A program made the translations under genes and the position numbers. Below are positions 1 to 8,041 of a stretch of DNA of 64,000 bases, piece by piece. Under the pieces are notes generated by a model that was not told the origin of the DNA, searched no databases, and saw only the letters and a list, made by a program, of their open reading frames with translations. Origin of the DNA: Bifidobacteriaceae bacterium UBA2724 (GTDB lineage: Bacteria; Actinomycetota; Actinomycetes; Actinomycetales; Bifidobacteriaceae). The stretch spans positions 76,038 to 140,037 of the forward strand of contig DEKK01000008.1 of NCBI GenBank assembly GCA_002353815.1. The letters are read 5' to 3'. Position 1 is the first letter of the stretch, and every line of letters begins with the position of its first letter.

Positions 1-77
1 CCCGTCGCGGGGTGATCGTCAACCATTACAAGGATCTCATCGATACGATCATCTACGTGCCGCGCAACAGGAAGTGA
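1..77 (+). CDS. 3' end of an acyl-CoA synthetase (partial)
   Basis: Only the last 24 codons are inside the window, ending at a TGA at 75-77. The C-terminus reads HYKDLIDTIIYVPRNRK. It is almost the same as the C-terminus of the complete AMP-forming acyl-CoA synthetase that follows (HYKDLIDNVIYVPKK), and the DNA is also similar. This is therefore very likely the end of a paralogous long-chain acyl-CoA synthetase placed in tandem with the next gene. The function is inferred from that match alone, because the catalytic domains lie outside the window. Confidence 0.75.
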   Translation, partial: RRGVIVNHYKDLIDTIIYVPRNRK

Positions 78-172
78 CGATGGCCGGCCGGCGCCGGGGC
101 ATGGCGCCCCGTCGCCGGTCTCACCATGGCTGTCCTGCGCCTTCGACCCGAAGGGAGGGACCCGTCGTCATC

Positions 173-217
173 GCGGGCCGGCTTTGTGACTTTCGACAAA
201 GCCGGCCCCGCTTTTTT
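173..217 (+). terminator. Rho-independent terminator after the first acyl-CoA synthetase
   Basis: The arms GGGCCGGCTTTGT (175-187) and ACAAAGCCGGCCC (196-208) pair around an 8-nt loop and are followed by a CTTTTTTG run at 210-217. This is a canonical intrinsic terminator that ends the upstream paralog's transcript before the next gene. Confidence 0.85.
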
Positions 218-246
218 GTCACTTGCATCCACGGCACTTTCCGGAC

Positions 247-263
247 TTGACACCTAGTGTCAA
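247..263. promoter_or_regulatory. Perfect 17-bp palindrome, operator-like, upstream of acyl-CoA synthetase
   Basis: TTGACACCTAGTGTCAA is a perfect inverted repeat with 7-bp arms and a 3-bp centre, ending 28 bp before the start codon of the acyl-CoA synthetase. Its left arm reads as a consensus -35 (TTGACA), but I see no good -10 at 16-18 bp from it. A dimeric repressor binding here would block transcription. The regulator is unknown. Confidence 0.55.
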
Positions 264-291
264 TGCTGACGACTTTTGAAAGGGCCAGCAT

Positions 292-2112
292 ATGCAAGAG
301 ATGCGCAAGGTGCAGACGACGCCGCTCAAGGAACCGATCGACAGTGATAAGAATGTCTTCTCGCTGCTCCAGGGGCGCGCCGATCGTACGCCCGACGAGA
401 CAATCATCGAGTACCGCGGCAAGGGCGACCGATGGGAAGGCTTCACCGCGACGCAGTTCCGCGACCTCGTCATCTCCATTGCCAAGGGCCTCATCGCCAA
501 AGGGCTCATGCCTGGCGACAGCGTGGGCATCCTGGCGCACACATCATGGCAGTGGACCGCGGTCGACATCGCGACCATGTCTATCGGATGCGTCACCGTG
601 CCTATCTACGAAACGGATTCGCCCGCCCAAGTGCGCTCCATCTGCAACGATTCCACGATCTCCTATGTGTTCACCGAGGATGACGCCCAGCGCGACAAGG
701 TCGAATCGGTCAAGGACGAATGCGACAAGCTCAAAGGCGTCTACGTGTTCCAGCTCGGCGCCATCGACGCGGTCATCGAGCTGGGCAAAGGCGTCAGCGA
801 CGCGGAATTCTGGGAGCGCGAGGAGGCCGTGAAGGGTGACGACCTCGCCACCATCGTCTACACGTCAGGATCCACCGGCACGCCCAAGGGGATCGAGCTG
901 ACGCATGCCAATTTCGTCTATTGCGTCAACACGGGCTACCAGACCCTGCCCGAGGTGACCGTCGACCCGGACAACCGCCTCGTCCTGTTCCTGCCCCTGG
1001 CCCATGTGTTCGCCCGCTACATGCAGTTCGTCTGCATCGGCGGCACGGACGTCATGGCCCTGACGTCGAATTTCAAGACGATCATCAAGGATTTCCAGGA
1101 CTTCAAGCCGACCTACATCCTGTCGGTGCCCCGTGTGTTTGAGAAGGTCTACAACGCTGCCACGCAGAAGTCCGGCTCCGGTTTCAAGGGCCGCGTGTTC
1201 GCCAGGGCTGCCGTGACCGCCTACAAGTGGAGCGTCGCCCAGCAGGAAGGACGCAGGCCCGGCATCGGACTGTGCATCAGCCACGCCCTGTACAAGAAGC
1301 TCGTCTACGAGCAGATCCTCGATGTCTTCGGCGGGGCCACCAAATGCGCCATCTCCGGCGGCGCCCCGATCTCGCGCAAGCTGTCTCACTTCTTCAACGG
1401 CGTGGGGCTTCCGCTGTTCGAGGGCTATGGCATGACGGAGACGTGCGCCCCGTGTGCCGTCAACACGTTCGACGCTTTCAAGATCGGCACCATCGGGCGT
1501 CCGTTCTGCGGCATGTCGTTCGGCGTGGCGGATGATGGCGAGCTTTGCATCAAGAGCCCCTCCGTCTGCCGCGGGTACCACAACCATCCCGAGATCACCG
1601 AGGAACAGATCGTCGACGGCTGGCTCCATACCGGCGACCTTGGCGAAATCGACGACGATGGTTTCGTCAAGGTCACGGGGCGCAAGAAGGACCTCATCAT
1701 CACGGCGGGCGGCAAGAACGTCTCCCCGGATGAGCTGGAATCCGTCATCGTAACGAGCCCCATCGTCGACAACTGCCTCATGATCGGCGACCGCAAGCCG
1801 TTCATCGCCGCTCTTGTCACCCTTGACCTCGACGGCGTCAACGACTGGATGCAGTCGCAGGGAGGCGAGCCTTTCGCCTCGCTTGAGGATGCCGCGAAGA
1901 GCAAGGTCGTGCGCATGGAGGTCGACCGCATCATCAACGAGGCCAACGAAAACGTGTCGCGCGCCGAATCCATCCGCAAATTCGAGATCCTGCCTGATTC
2001 CTGGAACGTCGACAACGGCATGCTCACGCCGAGTCTCAAGACGCGTCGTTCCATCATCACCAAGCATTACAAGGATCTCATCGACAATGTGATCTACGTG
2101 CCGAAGAAATGA
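292..2112 (+). CDS. AMP-forming long-chain acyl-CoA synthetase
   Basis: This 606-residue enzyme should activate fatty acids to acyl-CoA through an acyl-adenylate. The ANL-superfamily motifs are all visible: the P-loop YTSGSTGTPKG near residues 189-199, GYGMTET near 377-384, the hinge region HTGDLGEID near 447-455, and the C-terminal lysine of SLKTRR near 583 expected to contact the adenylate. The length fits the bacterial FadD15/FAA1-like branch. The gene follows the end of a tandem paralog, and another paralog lies at 10842. The start ATG is preceded by GAAAGGGCCAGC, an acceptable ribosome binding site. Bifidobacteria lack a complete beta-oxidation pathway as far as is known, so a role in recycling exogenous fatty acids into phospholipid is more likely than degradation; that is inference. 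Confidence 0.88.
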   Translation: MQEMRKVQTTPLKEPIDSDKNVFSLLQGRADRTPDETIIEYRGKGDRWEGFTATQFRDLVISIAKGLIAKGLMPGDSVGILAHTSWQWTAVDIATMSIGCVTVPIYETDSPAQVRSICNDSTISYVFTEDDAQRDKVESVKDECDKLKGVYVFQLGAIDAVIELGKGVSDAEFWEREEAVKGDDLATIVYTSGSTGTPKGIELTHANFVYCVNTGYQTLPEVTVDPDNRLVLFLPLAHVFARYMQFVCIGGTDVMALTSNFKTIIKDFQDFKPTYILSVPRVFEKVYNAATQKSGSGFKGRVFARAAVTAYKWSVAQQEGRRPGIGLCISHALYKKLVYEQILDVFGGATKCAISGGAPISRKLSHFFNGVGLPLFEGYGMTETCAPCAVNTFDAFKIGTIGRPFCGMSFGVADDGELCIKSPSVCRGYHNHPEITEEQIVDGWLHTGDLGEIDDDGFVKVTGRKKDLIITAGGKNVSPDELESVIVTSPIVDNCLMIGDRKPFIAALVTLDLDGVNDWMQSQGGEPFASLEDAAKSKVVRMEVDRIINEANENVSRAESIRKFEILPDSWNVDNGMLTPSLKTRRSIITKHYKDLIDNVIYVPKK

Positions 2113-2164
2113 TTCGTCCCCTGCCTATGGGCGTGGTGGAGTATGCATGAACAAAGGGAGTCGA

Positions 2165-2198
2165 CGAACGGGGCGTGTCTGCGGATGCGCCCCGTTCG
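2165..2198 (+). terminator. Strong hairpin after acyl-CoA synthetase
   Basis: The arms CGAACGGGGCG (2165-2175) and CGCCCCGTTCG (2188-2198) form a perfect 11-bp stem downstream of the stop codon. There is no T run, so this is a probable but non-canonical terminator. Confidence 0.5.
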
Positions 2199-2289
2199 CC
2201 TATTCTCGCCTGGCGTGCAGAAGTCCTTGATGTTTTGTTGAATGTACGAGGTGCGGATCACCGGGATGCCAATCCCAAGGAGGGCGACA

Positions 2290-4194
2290 GTGAAGCAACA
2301 GAGCGGGGACGTCACCGATGCCATTCGGATGTCGGGAGAAGCGGCATCGACCCATCCGACACGGACCGGGGGCCGTCACGGGGAAGCCCGACGGTCTTGG
2401 GAATCCCGTTTTTTCGATCTTTGGGCGTTCCTCGCCGCTTTCGTCATCGCCATCATGATCGCCGGAGGTGACTATATCAGGCGCGATCTGGGGGAGGCGG
2501 ATTCCTCCGTCATCTCATGGCGTTATTGGCTTGGGGGCGTGGGCCTGGTGGCCGTCTTCACCGTGGCGTGCGGCGTCCTGCTGTCGCTTCTCTATTCCGC
2601 CATGGATACGGCCAAACCCGACAGGGGCGCGGTGGCTGGTCCCAGCGAAGAAGGGCGGCTTCGAGGGCAGGGCGTCGAGTCCGATGACGGAGGGACGGCG
2701 CGGCGTGGCAAGCGCATACCTGTCGCCGTGAAGCGGTACGCGATCATCGTCGCCTGCTGGTTGCCCTATCTCCTTGTGCGTTTCCCGGGGAATGTGGACA
2801 CCGATTGCCAGTCCCAGCTCGTGCAGTTCTATGGGTACGCGGCTCGTGTCGATCATCATCCGTGGTTCGACACGCTCGTTTTCGGAGCTTTCTGGAAGAT
2901 CGGCGATGCACTGGGCTCGAACGCATGGAGCGTGTTCCTCTATGCGGTCGTCATGATTGCGATCACGGCCGCTGCCTTCGCCGTCATGATCGAATGGATG
3001 CGCCGGGCATGCATACCCGTGGTCTTCCAACGCATCGCCCTGTGGTTCTGCGCCCTGTATCCGCTGATTCCGCTGTCGGTCGTCACCGTGTCGAAGGAGA
3101 CCATGTACGGGCCGTGGTTCGTCCTGTTCGTCACTATGGCCGCCGACATCGTACGGACGAAGGGCTCCTGCCTCGGATCGTGGAAAGTCGACGTGGCGTT
3201 GGGACTGGCGATGGCGCTCATGATGTTGACGAAGAAAACCGGCCTCGTGGTCGTCCTTCTCACCTGCATCATCGTGTTCTTCGCCGTCCGGGGCAGGAAG
3301 GGCCTCCGTCTTCTCGCCATCGTGGCTGTGGTGGCGGCGCTCTTCCTGGGGCTCTGGCAGCACGCCGCACTGCCTGCCATGGGCGTCGAGAAAGGCGAAG
3401 ACCGGGAGAAGATGTCCGTTCCGGCTCAGATCACCGGAGCCTACGTCCGCAACCATGCTTCGGAGATGACCGATGACGACTGGCAGGTGCTTGACGGCGT
3501 CTTCGCCGATGCGAAGACCATCGGCGAACGCTACGAGCCTTGGCACTCCAATGCCATCAAGGACACCTGGCGCCCCGATTCCACATCCACGCAGCGGCGG
3601 GCGTATTATCACTGGCTCATGAAGGCGGTCGCGCATGACCCCGGTCTCGCCATCGAAGCGGCTCTGTCCACCGGCCTGGCCACCTATTACCCAGACACGA
3701 CCCGTCAGGGTAATGAGTCGTATCTGTGGTATCGCGACTACATGTGCCCCCAAGGCAAAACATATGACCAGCTCCATGGCCAGCCAGACGAGTTCGGTTT
3801 CGGAAATGACTGCGCCGCAACTCCTGAGATCTGGGATGTGATGCACACCACCGCCAAGCCCCAGTGGGCGGCTGCTGTCTCTTCCGCCTACAACCGTGTG
3901 TATCTCATCGTGGCCAAGCATGTCCCGCTGCCGTTCCTCAAGGCACTGTATGCCAGCTGGATTCCGGTGATCTGCCTGGGGTATTGCATCCGACGCCGCT
4001 CCGCTGCGGGCGCCATGGCGCTGGTCCCGGCTTTTGTGACGCTTGCCACGTTGCTCGCCAGCCCTCTCATCCATGTGCGCTATGTGTTGCCATCCGTGTA
4101 TGCGACGCCCATGAACCTTGCCGCGGGGTATCTGGAGCCTGAATCCGATGAGAATCCGGAGCCGGAGGAGGAATCAAGGGGCCCCGAGGAGTGA
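2290..4194 (+). CDS. Polytopic membrane protein, DUF6020-like (possible GT-C type transferase)
   Basis: The reading frame is open from an ATG at 2242, but a GTG at 2290 has a near-perfect Shine-Dalgarno sequence (AAGGAGGG, 5 nt away), so I place the start there, giving 634 residues. The protein has many hydrophobic segments, the first near WAFLAAFVIAIMIAG. A large hydrophilic loop follows the mid-protein segments, with tyrosine- and tryptophan-rich stretches (for example YRDYMCPQG). An early loop carries NVDTDCQSQL and a nearby DHHPWFD. Acidic and histidine residues in the first loops of a multi-spanning protein resemble GT-C glycosyltransferases and the DUF6020 family of bifidobacterial membrane proteins. 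The C-terminus is acidic (ESDENPEPEEE). It stands alone between an acyl-CoA synthetase and a convergent lipoprotein gene, so context does not settle its job. Confidence 0.65.
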   Translation: MKQQSGDVTDAIRMSGEAASTHPTRTGGRHGEARRSWESRFFDLWAFLAAFVIAIMIAGGDYIRRDLGEADSSVISWRYWLGGVGLVAVFTVACGVLLSLLYSAMDTAKPDRGAVAGPSEEGRLRGQGVESDDGGTARRGKRIPVAVKRYAIIVACWLPYLLVRFPGNVDTDCQSQLVQFYGYAARVDHHPWFDTLVFGAFWKIGDALGSNAWSVFLYAVVMIAITAAAFAVMIEWMRRACIPVVFQRIALWFCALYPLIPLSVVTVSKETMYGPWFVLFVTMAADIVRTKGSCLGSWKVDVALGLAMALMMLTKKTGLVVVLLTCIIVFFAVRGRKGLRLLAIVAVVAALFLGLWQHAALPAMGVEKGEDREKMSVPAQITGAYVRNHASEMTDDDWQVLDGVFADAKTIGERYEPWHSNAIKDTWRPDSTSTQRRAYYHWLMKAVAHDPGLAIEAALSTGLATYYPDTTRQGNESYLWYRDYMCPQGKTYDQLHGQPDEFGFGNDCAATPEIWDVMHTTAKPQWAAAVSSAYNRVYLIVAKHVPLPFLKALYASWIPVICLGYCIRRRSAAGAMALVPAFVTLATLLASPLIHVRYVLPSVYATPMNLAAGYLEPESDENPEPEEESRGPEE

Positions 4195-4390
4195 TTCACG
4201 CCCCAACGGGGCTCTGACAGACACCACGGCAGGCATCACGCAACGCAACAGTGGTGCCTACAACCGCGTGCACGATTGCGGATGCGACGGTGCGGGTGTG
4301 ACGTCGCTCCGTGCAAGGTGCCTGCAGGGCATGATGCATGAAAGACAAAGCACCGCGACGCCACAATGGCGACGCGGCGTACGCAGATCC

Positions 4391-4431
4391 CTGACGCCCC
4401 GGGGGACGGGGCCCGGTCCCCGGGGCGTCAG
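4391..4431. terminator. Long GC palindrome overlapping the lipoprotein stop codon
   Basis: CTGACGCCCCGGGG (4391-4404) and its complement ending at 4431 form a stem of about 15 bp between two convergent genes, with the stop codon of the minus-strand lipoprotein gene inside the right arm. There is no T run on either strand. It probably terminates or stabilises both transcripts. Confidence 0.5.
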
Positions 4432-6248
4432 ATGCCTGCCTCCGCGGCCGTGACATACCCGGGATCCACCAGTGCCTGTTTCAGGTTCCCTGCGCTGATG
4501 CCTATGACGGGAAGTTCCATGGCATACATGGTCTGTTCCGTCGTCTCCATGCCCGTGCCGTCTGCGGAGTCGTCGGTCGCACCGGCGCCCTCTGCCGAAT
4601 CCGGTGACTGCGCCGCCGATGAGTTTTCAGCGGGGGAGTCGTCCGATGTCGAATCAGGCTCGGGCATCGTCGGCAGCGTGAAGGTTTGCTTCTGGACGGA
4701 GGTCAGCTTCATGCTCATGTCATTGACCGACGTGCCGTTACAGAGGCTCTGGATGGCGGTTGCGATATCCGAGGCGTATCCCTTGCGGTCCTCGATTCCC
4801 GTGATCCACTGGCTGCCGTCGACGACGCTTGACAGCGCTGACTTGTATGATCCGAACCCGGTGACAAGCGGCCAGTCCGCGCTGTCCTGCGTCGCCCGCA
4901 CGATTTTCTGCTCGTCGATGAGGCGTGCGGACTGCTCGGCGCTGTTTTCGGTGCTGTGGGAATTCGCGGGGCGGGGCACGGATCTTTTCTCTGAATCCTT
5001 GTCCCCCTGGATGCCTCCGATGATGCCCGTGACGGAGATATCGGGGTTGACGGTGGCGCTGGTGCCGGAATACCCCAGCGATTTGAGTTCGTCTATCGCC
5101 GCCTGGGCGGCTTCGTCATTCAGACACAGGATCCCGTCGATGTTCATGTGCTTGACATCGTCGTAGGCGCTTGCATCGAGCCGTTTCTTGACTTCGTCCT
5201 TGGTGTCGTCGGCGCCGGACGCCTTGTAGCTGACCTGTGTCCACGAATCCTCGTCGGAATCCGGTCCGAGAAGCCCCGACGGGCTGTATATCCGCCCGTT
5301 CTTGTAATACTGCCCGAGCACATCCCAGATGCCTTCGAACGCCTCCTTCGCCAGGCTCCCGTCATCGTCGTAGGGAATCAGTACTTCCACTGCCTGGGGC
5401 TTCGATTCCGTGGTCGACACGAGGCTGAGCTTGGTGGCGAGGAACTGCGCCTGCATGCGTGCGATGGCCGAGATATCGGACAGTTCCACGAACAGCGTCG
5501 GCGTGAACGAGGGGATCTGGTACGCCATCACGATGACGGAGGCGCCCTTGGATTCCACTGCGGCGAGGGTCGTGGCCATGGAATCGAGGGTCCGGTATTC
5601 GTCGGTGTCGTAGATCATCTTTTCCTCGGCCGTGTAGTCGCTGTAGCCCTTCGAGTCCTGGCTTTTGGCGACGGCGGGTGCGATCACGATTGTGAGTTTG
5701 GAATAATCGATGTCTTCGTCGGCAAGGCTTGTCTGCGCCCCATCGGTCGAGGAAGCGGAGGCGGAGGTGTCGGCGGAGGTCGCGGGTGAGCTGGATTCGC
5801 CGGAATCCGAAGCGGTTTGCGAATCCGCGGAATCCGTCGTCTCGTCAGAGCCCGTGGCGCTTGCCGCCGCATCGGAACCGGCATCGGTCGAGTTCGCGTC
5901 CGTAGAACGCACGTATTCGTTGTCCGACAGGAAGGCGGTGAGCTGTTGCTGCTGCGCCGCCAGATTGGACGCGGTGTGCGTCGAGATCTGGGAGGAGCCG
6001 AACCCCAGGGAATCCAAGGAATCCGTGATTTCGGACGTCAGCGCCTTCCAGGTGTTGAGCGGCGTCGAGGTGCTCAGCGTTATCCCGTCGGATGGCGTGA
6101 AGATGGCCACGGTGCCTGCGGTCTCGGCCTCCGGGGAAGCCGAAACCGCAGGAGCCGACTGGGGCGTTCCACAGGCCGCGGAGCCCATGGCGAAGGTGAA
6201 GCACGCAATGGCGCTGACAAGAAGCTTGCACGTATGGGTGAAACTCAC
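4428..6248 (-). CDS. Secreted lipoprotein with type-1 periplasmic-binding-like fold
   Basis: The 606-residue product begins with a GTG start preceded by AAGGATGAGTC. It has a lipoprotein signal peptide: a short basic start, a hydrophobic core (LLVSAIACFTFAMG) and the lipobox-like GSAAC near residue 26. A Ser/Thr/Ala/Asp-rich low-complexity stretch follows at about 110-175. After it come segments typical of LacI/sugar-binding type-1 folds, including VIVMAYQIPS and a late block with IDGILCLNDEAAQAAIDEL, then ISVTGIIGG. This suggests a membrane-anchored solute or ligand sensor. No ABC permease or ATPase gene is adjacent, which is unusual for a true transporter receptor; it may serve a distant transporter or a sensory role. 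Substrate cannot be told. Confidence 0.6.
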   Translation of the reverse strand: MSFTHTCKLLVSAIACFTFAMGSAACGTPQSAPAVSASPEAETAGTVAIFTPSDGITLSTSTPLNTWKALTSEITDSLDSLGFGSSQISTHTASNLAAQQQQLTAFLSDNEYVRSTDANSTDAGSDAAASATGSDETTDSADSQTASDSGESSSPATSADTSASASSTDGAQTSLADEDIDYSKLTIVIAPAVAKSQDSKGYSDYTAEEKMIYDTDEYRTLDSMATTLAAVESKGASVIVMAYQIPSFTPTLFVELSDISAIARMQAQFLATKLSLVSTTESKPQAVEVLIPYDDDGSLAKEAFEGIWDVLGQYYKNGRIYSPSGLLGPDSDEDSWTQVSYKASGADDTKDEVKKRLDASAYDDVKHMNIDGILCLNDEAAQAAIDELKSLGYSGTSATVNPDISVTGIIGGIQGDKDSEKRSVPRPANSHSTENSAEQSARLIDEQKIVRATQDSADWPLVTGFGSYKSALSSVVDGSQWITGIEDRKGYASDIATAIQSLCNGTSVNDMSMKLTSVQKQTFTLPTMPEPDSTSDDSPAENSSAAQSPDSAEGAGATDDSADGTGMETTEQTMYAMELPVIGISAGNLKQALVDPGYVTAAEAGI

Positions 6249-6668
6249 GACTCATCCTTAGTTTTCGCTGGCGTGTGCGACGTCTTGGCGCACGCATCTT
6301 CATAAATAGTACGCTGCCCGGCAATCAGGTGCGCTGAAGAAGCGCAAACCGCCCTCGGCTCCGTGCGGATCATGACTCCGTGGGCGACGCCATGCAATCG
6401 GACCGTGGTTGCCAGGGCCGCGACTGTACGGGCCGATTATTGCGTCGCCCCGCTTCCTGCGACATCCCTCTGTCTGCGGCGCTTGGCGCCGCGCCCCTTC
6501 GTTCGGTCCGCCCCGTCGTCCGTCTCGCCGCCACGCCGCCGTGTCGTCCGATGGAGTGTCGCGCCGGCAATGACAAACAAAAAACGCGGCCCGCACGAGG
6601 GCGGGCCGCGTTGAAATCATCCAATGCGGGCGGGAATCCGTCTGCCGGGCGGTGGGAGCCTTCCGGCG
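6249..6668. other. Intergenic region between icd and lipoprotein gene
   Basis: These 420 bases hold the icd terminator at 6575-6612 and, closer to the lipoprotein start, its ribosome binding site and presumably its promoter. I find no convincing coding frame or RNA gene here. Confidence 0.5.
6575..6612 (-). terminator. Intrinsic terminator of icd
   Basis: Read on the minus strand, AACGCGGCCCGC pairs with GCGGGCCGCGTT around a 6-nt loop and is followed by TTTTTTGTTTG. It lies about 57 bp after the icd stop codon. Confidence 0.9.
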
Positions 6669-7892
6669 TTACTCCTTGGCTGCCATGGCCTTGTCGAGGT
6701 TCTCGGCGAGGGCGTCCATGAAGCCGTCCGTGTCGAGCCACGGCTGCTCGGGGCCGACCAGCATGGCAAGGTCCTTGGTCATCTGGCCGCCTTCGACGGT
6801 GGAGATGATGACGTTCTCGAGCGTCTTGGCGAAGTCCGCCACTTCGGGGGTGCCGTCGAGCTTCGCGCGCTGCTTGAGGCCGCCCGTCCACGCGTAGATG
6901 GAGGCGATCGGGTTTGTGGAGGTCTTCTCGCCCTTCAGCCAGCGGCGGTAATGGCGGGTGACGGTGCCGTGTGCGGCCTCGGCCTCCACGGTCTGTCCGT
7001 CCGGGGTCATGAGGATCGAGGTCATGAGGCCGAGGGAGCCGAAGCCCTGGGCCACGGAATCGGACTGGACGTCGCCGTCGTAGTTCTTGCACGCCCAGAT
7101 GTAGCCGCCGTGCCACTTGAGGGAAGAGGCCACCATGTCATCGATGAGGCGGTGCTCGTACGTCAGGCCGGCCGCCTCGAACTTGTCTTTGTACTCTTCC
7201 TCGTACACCTTTGCGAAGATGTCCTTGAAACGGCCGTCGTAGGCCTTGAGGATCGTGTTCTTGGTGCTCAGGTAGACCGGGTAGCCGCGCATGAGGCCGT
7301 AGTTGAAGCAGGCGCGAGCGAATCCGGTGATGGAATCGTCGAGGTTGTACTGCACCTGCGCCACGCCTGAGCCCGGATAGTCGTACACCACGTGTTCGAT
7401 CGGCTCTGATCCGTCGGCGGGGGTGAACGTGACCGTGAGGCGGCCGGGGCCGGGCACGCGGAAGTCGGTGGCTTTGTACTGGTCGCCGAACGCATGGCGC
7501 GCGACGACGATCGGCTTGGTCCAGCCGGGGACGAGGCGCGGGATGTTGCGGATGACGATCGGCTCGCGGAAGATGGTGCCGCCCAGGATATTACGGATCG
7601 TGCCGTTGGGGGAGCGGTACATCTTCTTCAGGTTGAATTCCTTGACGCGGGCCTCGTCGGGGGTGATGGTGGCGCACTTGACGCCCACGTGCTCGCGTTT
7701 GATGGCATTGGCCGCGTCCACCGTCACTTGGTCATCGGTGGCATCGCGGTTCTGGATGCCAAGGTCGTAATAATCCAGGTTGATATCAAGGTACGGGAAG
7801 ATGAGGCGCTCCTTGATCTGCTTCCAGATCACGCGGGTCATCTCGTCGCCGTCAAGATCGACGACGGTGCCCTTGACTGCAATCTTCGACAT
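6669..7892 (-). CDS. icd: Isocitrate dehydrogenase, NADP-dependent
   Basis: The 407-residue product oxidises isocitrate to 2-oxoglutarate, supplying carbon for glutamate in organisms with a partial TCA cycle. The N-terminus VVDLDGDEMTR and the substrate loop SPNGTIRNILGGT near residue 95 mark the homodimeric, eukaryote-like NADP-IDH subfamily, and the length matches it. The frame extends upstream to 7931, but the ATG at 7892 has an AAGGAGG site 5 nt before it and gives the family's normal N-terminus (MSKIAVKG). It is divergent from guaB3, with only about 146 bp between start codons. Confidence 0.95.
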   Translation of the reverse strand: MSKIAVKGTVVDLDGDEMTRVIWKQIKERLIFPYLDINLDYYDLGIQNRDATDDQVTVDAANAIKREHVGVKCATITPDEARVKEFNLKKMYRSPNGTIRNILGGTIFREPIVIRNIPRLVPGWTKPIVVARHAFGDQYKATDFRVPGPGRLTVTFTPADGSEPIEHVVYDYPGSGVAQVQYNLDDSITGFARACFNYGLMRGYPVYLSTKNTILKAYDGRFKDIFAKVYEEEYKDKFEAAGLTYEHRLIDDMVASSLKWHGGYIWACKNYDGDVQSDSVAQGFGSLGLMTSILMTPDGQTVEAEAAHGTVTRHYRRWLKGEKTSTNPIASIYAWTGGLKQRAKLDGTPEVADFAKTLENVIISTVEGGQMTKDLAMLVGPEQPWLDTDGFMDALAENLDKAMAAKE

Positions 7893-8025
7893 GCATTCCT
7901 CCTTGGGGCTGTGCATCATGTGATGAAACAACGACCATTATGGTCGCTGGGCGTTACCAATGGGGCGAACGTTCCAATTGCGTTCGCATGTCAGTCGCAG
8001 CGTGTCCGTGGTCATTGCGGCGGGG

Positions 8026-8041
8026 TAGGTTTAGAAACATG
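8026..8041 (+). promoter_or_regulatory. Candidate leaderless promoter of guaB3
   Basis: The -10-like hexamer TAGGTT (TAnnnT consensus) is separated from the ATG by only 7 nt (TAGAAAC), and no Shine-Dalgarno sequence is present. This spacing predicts transcription starting at or next to the start codon. The -35 is weak. Confidence 0.5.

Noticed and set aside
865..2067. Long open frame on the minus strand opposite the acyl-CoA synthetase
   Set aside because: It is antisense to a gene with full catalytic motifs and arises from GC-rich codon bias; no ribosome site or known product.
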